Of a DNA stretch of 64,000 bases, positions 61,162 to 64,000 are shown piece after piece. The notes beneath the pieces were generated by a model, which did not search any database, had not been told where the DNA came from, and saw only the letters and a list, made by a program, of their open reading frames with translations. Made by a program: the position numbers and the translations under genes. Positions within the stretch are counted from its first letter, which is position 1; each line of letters opens with the position of its first letter. Origin of the DNA: Bacteroidetes bacterium UKL13-3 (GTDB lineage Bacteria; Bacteroidota; Bacteroidia; UKL13-3). The stretch lies in NCBI GenBank assembly GCA_001602415.1, contig CP012155.1, positions 3,172,530 to 3,236,529 of the forward strand. The letters run 5' to 3'.

Positions 61162-61334
61162 GACGGAGTGAGTTAAAGTGCAAGTATAAGAAGAAGATGC
61201 CACAGGAAAAAGGAAGCCACAGTCAAATTTATGGGGGTTAAAAGAGATAACATGACATGCTTTGGTTAAAAGCAGCAATCTTGACACGTTCAATCCTCTT
61301 TTCTACAGCTATTCCTCAATGGCGGGGTTTTTGG

Positions 61335-61342
61335 TAAGTTTG
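61335..61342 (+). promoter_or_regulatory. -7 promoter box TAAGTTTG
   Basis: An exact TAnnTTTG match 20 bp before the ATG at 61363, predicting a leader of about 15 nt. No -33 box recognised. Confidence 0.4.
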
Positions 61343-61362
61343 TATTTCAAGTCTTTCAATTT

Positions 61363-61863
61363 ATGAATATTCCCTTCAAACAAATACCTGCAACCGCTAA
61401 GTTATGGATTTATGCCTCCAATAGAAAGCTAACTGGTTTAGAACAAGATTCTATTTTAGCTAAGGGAGCAACTTTTGTAACCAACTGGACAGCTCACCAG
61501 CAACAGCTCAAAGCGGCTTTTACCATTTTGCACGATGTGTTTTTAATTGTTGCTGTTGATGAAAATTACAATGAAGTGAGCGGATGTGGTATTGATAAGT
61601 CAATTCATTTTATGCAAGATATTGACCGCGAGTACAACCTCAACCTTTTCAACCGCCTGCAAATTGAACTTTTTATAAACAATGAACTATTGTTGACCAA
61701 CAAGCAAAAATTAGCGGTATTGTTACAAGAAGGAACTGTTAATGATCAAACTCTCGTGTTTAACAAAACAGTAACCGATAAAGATTCTTTCGATAAATAC
61801 TTTCAAAAAAAGCTAGGCCAATCGTGGGTTTATCCATCATTAAAGGCTTTACAAACCAACTAG
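61363..61863 (+). CDS. Conserved Bacteroidota hypothetical protein
   Basis: 166 residues (PATAKLWIYASNRKLTGLEQ, WTAHQQQLKAAFTILHDVFL, DKSIHFMQDIDREYNLNLFN, and GQSWVYPSLKAL at the end). This family is found across Bacteroidota and is often mis-titled ABC transporter ATPase although no Walker motifs are present here. Cytosolic, function unknown. Located 73 bp before ftsH on the same strand, the neighbour it has in several relatives (from memory). Confidence 0.8.
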   Translation: MNIPFKQIPATAKLWIYASNRKLTGLEQDSILAKGATFVTNWTAHQQQLKAAFTILHDVFLIVAVDENYNEVSGCGIDKSIHFMQDIDREYNLNLFNRLQIELFINNELLLTNKQKLAVLLQEGTVNDQTLVFNKTVTDKDSFDKYFQKKLGQSWVYPSLKALQTN

Positions 61864-61936
61864 GCGAGGTTTGGCTTTAAAACATTTTAACGCTATTCTT
61901 GCTTAATTTTCTATCTCATAACACAACTCGATCATA

Positions 61937-64000
61937 ATGTCAGATATCAATTCTCAAGATTTAAAACCAGGAGATAAACGCTCTCAAAAACCTAAAATGC
62001 CACCTGTTCCAAAATTCAACTTTTACTGGATTTATGGGATTATCGCTGTCATTTTCCTTGTTATTCAGTTCATGCCACATGACGTTTCGCTTAAAACCAC
62101 TTGGTACAAAGTGCAAAACGATATGATTATGACCAACGATGTTGAGAAAATAGTGGTTGTAAACAAAGAACGTGCAGAAGTGTATTTGAAAAAAGAGTCG
62201 GTTAAAAACGACAAGTTCAAAGATCTTAAAGAACGTGGAATGTTTGGTGAAGATGTTGGTCCGCATTACTATTTTGAAATTGGCGATGTAAACCAGTTTT
62301 CAACCGACCTCAACAACGCACGCGCTACCTACGAAAAAAACAATCCAGGGCAAACCATTCAAATTCCAGTAGAATACATAACCCAACGCAATTATTTTGG
62401 CGACATCCTTGGATGGATTCTTCCATTCGTATTGCTTATTGGCTTATGGATGTTTGTAATGCGTAAAATGGGCGGTGGCGCAGGTGGCGGTCCTGGTGGG
62501 CAGATTTTCAATATCGGAAAATCAAAAGCCCAATTGTTCGATAAGGACACTTTGGTGAAAGTTACCTTCAAGGATGTAGCTGGTTTAGATGAAGCCAAAG
62601 TGGAAATAATGGAGATTGTTGATTTCCTTAAGAATCCTAAAAAGTATACGAATCTTGGAGGAAAAATCCCCAAGGGTGCCCTATTGGTTGGACCTCCGGG
62701 TACCGGTAAAACGTTATTAGCCAAAGCCGTTGCAGGTGAAGCAGGCGTTCCGTTTTTCTCACTTTCAGGTTCTGATTTTGTGGAGATGTTTGTGGGCGTT
62801 GGCGCCAGCCGCGTGCGCGATTTATTCCGACAGGCAAAAGAAAAAGCTCCATGTATTATTTTTATTGATGAGATTGATGCTGTTGGAAGGGCCCGCGGAC
62901 GTAACGCTGTTCAAGGCGGAAATGACGAACGCGAAAACACCCTAAACCAATTGTTAACTGAAATGGACGGGTTTGCCACTGATATTGGCGTAATCATTTT
63001 GGCAGCAACAAACCGCCCTGACATTTTGGATGCAGCATTGCTTCGCCCCGGACGTTTTGATCGCCAAATCTCGATTGACAAACCGGATTTAAACGGACGT
63101 GAGGAAATCTTTAAGGTGCATTTAAAGCCATTGAAACTTGGCGAAGATGTAGATCCAATGAAATTGGCCACACAAACAGCCGGTTTTGCTGGAGCAGATA
63201 TTGCCAATGTTTGTAATGAAGCCGCATTGATTGCTGCTCGTAGAAACAAAGAAAAGGTAGATATGCAAGATTTTTATGATGCTGTTGATCGTATCATCGG
63301 TGGATTGGAAAAGAAAAATAAAATTATTAGTGCCGAAGAAAAAGAAATCATCGCCTACCATGAATCAGGACATGCTATTATGGGCTGGTTCCTCGAAGGG
63401 TTAGATCCGTTGGTTAAAGTATCAATTGTTCCGCGTGGTGTAGCTGCTTTAGGTTATGCGCAGTACTTACCTAAAGACCAGTATTTGTATACCACTGAGC
63501 AGATGAAAAACATGATGATGATGACATTGGGAGGACGTGTAGCTGAGGATATTGTGTTTGGAAGAATTAGCACTGGTGCACAAAACGATTTGGAACGTAT
63601 TACCAAGATGGCGTATGCTATGGTAAGTATTTACGGAATGAATGCGAAAGTTGGAAATGTATCGTTTTATGACCCAAACAATGAGTATGGATTTACCAAA
63701 CCATACAGCGATAAAACTGCTGAGATGATTGATATTGAAGTGCGCAACATGATTGATGAGTGTTATGTAGCCACTAAAGTGATGCTTTCAGATAAGCGTG
63801 ATATGTTGGAAAAACTATCAAAATTATTGCTTGAAAAAGAGATTTTGTTCCCACACGACTTAGAGGAAATTTTGGGTCCACGACCGTTTGATAAGGTTGC
63901 AGAAATTGCACCAATAGAAACAGGAGTGGCACAAGATGAAGTGATTGATGCGATTGAGGTAACATCTTCTTTTGAGGAAGAAACTAACCCCACGATATAA
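61937..64000 (+). CDS. ftsH: ATP-dependent zinc metalloprotease FtsH
   Basis: 687 residues, complete; the TAA is the last codon of the window. First membrane segment [18 protein letters not shown] (about 28-45), periplasmic loop, second segment [20 protein letters not shown] (about 158-177), then the AAA domain: Walker A GPPGTGKT (252-259), Walker [17 protein letters not shown], second region of homology [20 protein letters not shown]. The M41 peptidase has the zinc site HESGH (His475, Glu476, His479). FtsH degrades misfolded membrane proteins and regulators. The Lys-Pro-rich cytosolic start (residues 10-26) is longer than in E. coli, as usual in Bacteroidota. Confidence 0.97.
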   Translation: MSDINSQDLKPGDKRSQKPKMPPVPKFNFYWIYGIIAVIFLVIQFMPHDVSLKTTWYKVQNDMIMTNDVEKIVVVNKERAEVYLKKESVKNDKFKDLKERGMFGEDVGPHYYFEIGDVNQFSTDLNNARATYEKNNPGQTIQIPVEYITQRNYFGDILGWILPFVLLIGLWMFVMRKMGGGAGGGPGGQIFNIGKSKAQLFDKDTLVKVTFKDVAGLDEAKVEIMEIVDFLKNPKKYTNLGGKIPKGALLVGPPGTGKTLLAKAVAGEAGVPFFSLSGSDFVEMFVGVGASRVRDLFRQAKEKAPCIIFIDEIDAVGRARGRNAVQGGNDERENTLNQLLTEMDGFATDIGVIILAATNRPDILDAALLRPGRFDRQISIDKPDLNGREEIFKVHLKPLKLGEDVDPMKLATQTAGFAGADIANVCNEAALIAARRNKEKVDMQDFYDAVDRIIGGLEKKNKIISAEEKEIIAYHESGHAIMGWFLEGLDPLVKVSIVPRGVAALGYAQYLPKDQYLYTTEQMKNMMMMTLGGRVAEDIVFGRISTGAQNDLERITKMAYAMVSIYGMNAKVGNVSFYDPNNEYGFTKPYSDKTAEMIDIEVRNMIDECYVATKVMLSDKRDMLEKLSKLLLEKEILFPHDLEEILGPRPFDKVAEIAPIETGVAQDEVIDAIEVTSSFEEETNPTI

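Noticed and set aside
61162..61293. 44-residue N-terminal extension of the geranylgeranyl-reductase-like protein
   Set aside because: Cys/Ser-rich, starts with TTG, no family match, and the FAD motif begins right after the later TTG.
1..64000. tRNA, rRNA, tmRNA and replication origin
   Set aside because: No cloverleaf with a T-loop GGTTCRA motif, no rRNA segments, and no DnaA-box cluster were found when reading the intergenic regions by eye.

Overview
The window is a low-GC Bacteroidota chromosome segment, most likely from a Chitinophagales/Saprospirales-type environmental lineage. The support is: SusD and its lipoprotein partner, four proteins with C-terminal type IX secretion (T9SS) sorting tails, Bacteroidota promoter boxes (TTTG/TTG about 19 bp before TAnnTTTG), few Shine-Dalgarno sequences, a short CarB without the allosteric domain, and Bacteroidota-only hypothetical families. 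No rRNA, tRNA, CRISPR array or classical insertion sequence was seen.

Region 1 (1-15341) is a starch/maltodextrin locus. A broken Sus-type outer-membrane block (1-1719, minus) abuts head-on a T9SS protein that lacks its own 5' end, so there is a genome or assembly junction near 1700-1720. Then come a GH13 enzyme and MgtC on plus. A six-gene minus-strand operon follows: BadF-type sugar kinase, beta-phosphoglucomutase, GH65 maltose phosphorylase, two exported GH13 enzymes and an MFS sugar transporter. Together they take starch fragments to glucose-6-phosphate. A NUDIX-derived regulator is divergent, and a palindrome overlaps the -33 box of the operon promoter.

Region 2 (15500-22540) is ordinary metabolism: hydrolase, hydroxybutyrate dehydrogenase, Na+/solute symporter, T9SS protein, RecR, MBL-rhodanese fusion, and a GNAT gene interrupted by an in-frame TGA.

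Region 3 (22600-29700) is a compact defence-type island: a type IIG restriction-modification enzyme, an unknown protein, a HipA-like fragment, a toxin / XRE antitoxin / SecB-like trio that looks like a toxin-antitoxin-chaperone module, and a PLD-like nuclease.

Region 4 (29700-47300) is mostly core: two tandem parvulin-type periplasmic PPIases, MoxR ATPase, DUF962, enoyl-CoA hydratase family, UspA, Dxs, a CCG-domain Fe-S protein and CarB. It is interrupted by an AAA/DUF4143 ATPase gene bracketed by two near-identical 43-bp palindromes, a likely mobile cassette.

Region 5 (47300-64000) holds a lamin-tail T9SS protein and a cyanophycin cycle (CphB and CphA divergent, isoaspartyl peptidase/asparaginase 2 kb further on). 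Between them lies a tiny GIY-YIG nuclease gene enclosed by inverted REP-like palindromes and a 15-bp direct repeat, a candidate minimal mobile element. The window ends with a T9SS esterase, two FAD-dependent oxidoreductases and a complete FtsH whose stop codon is the last three bases.
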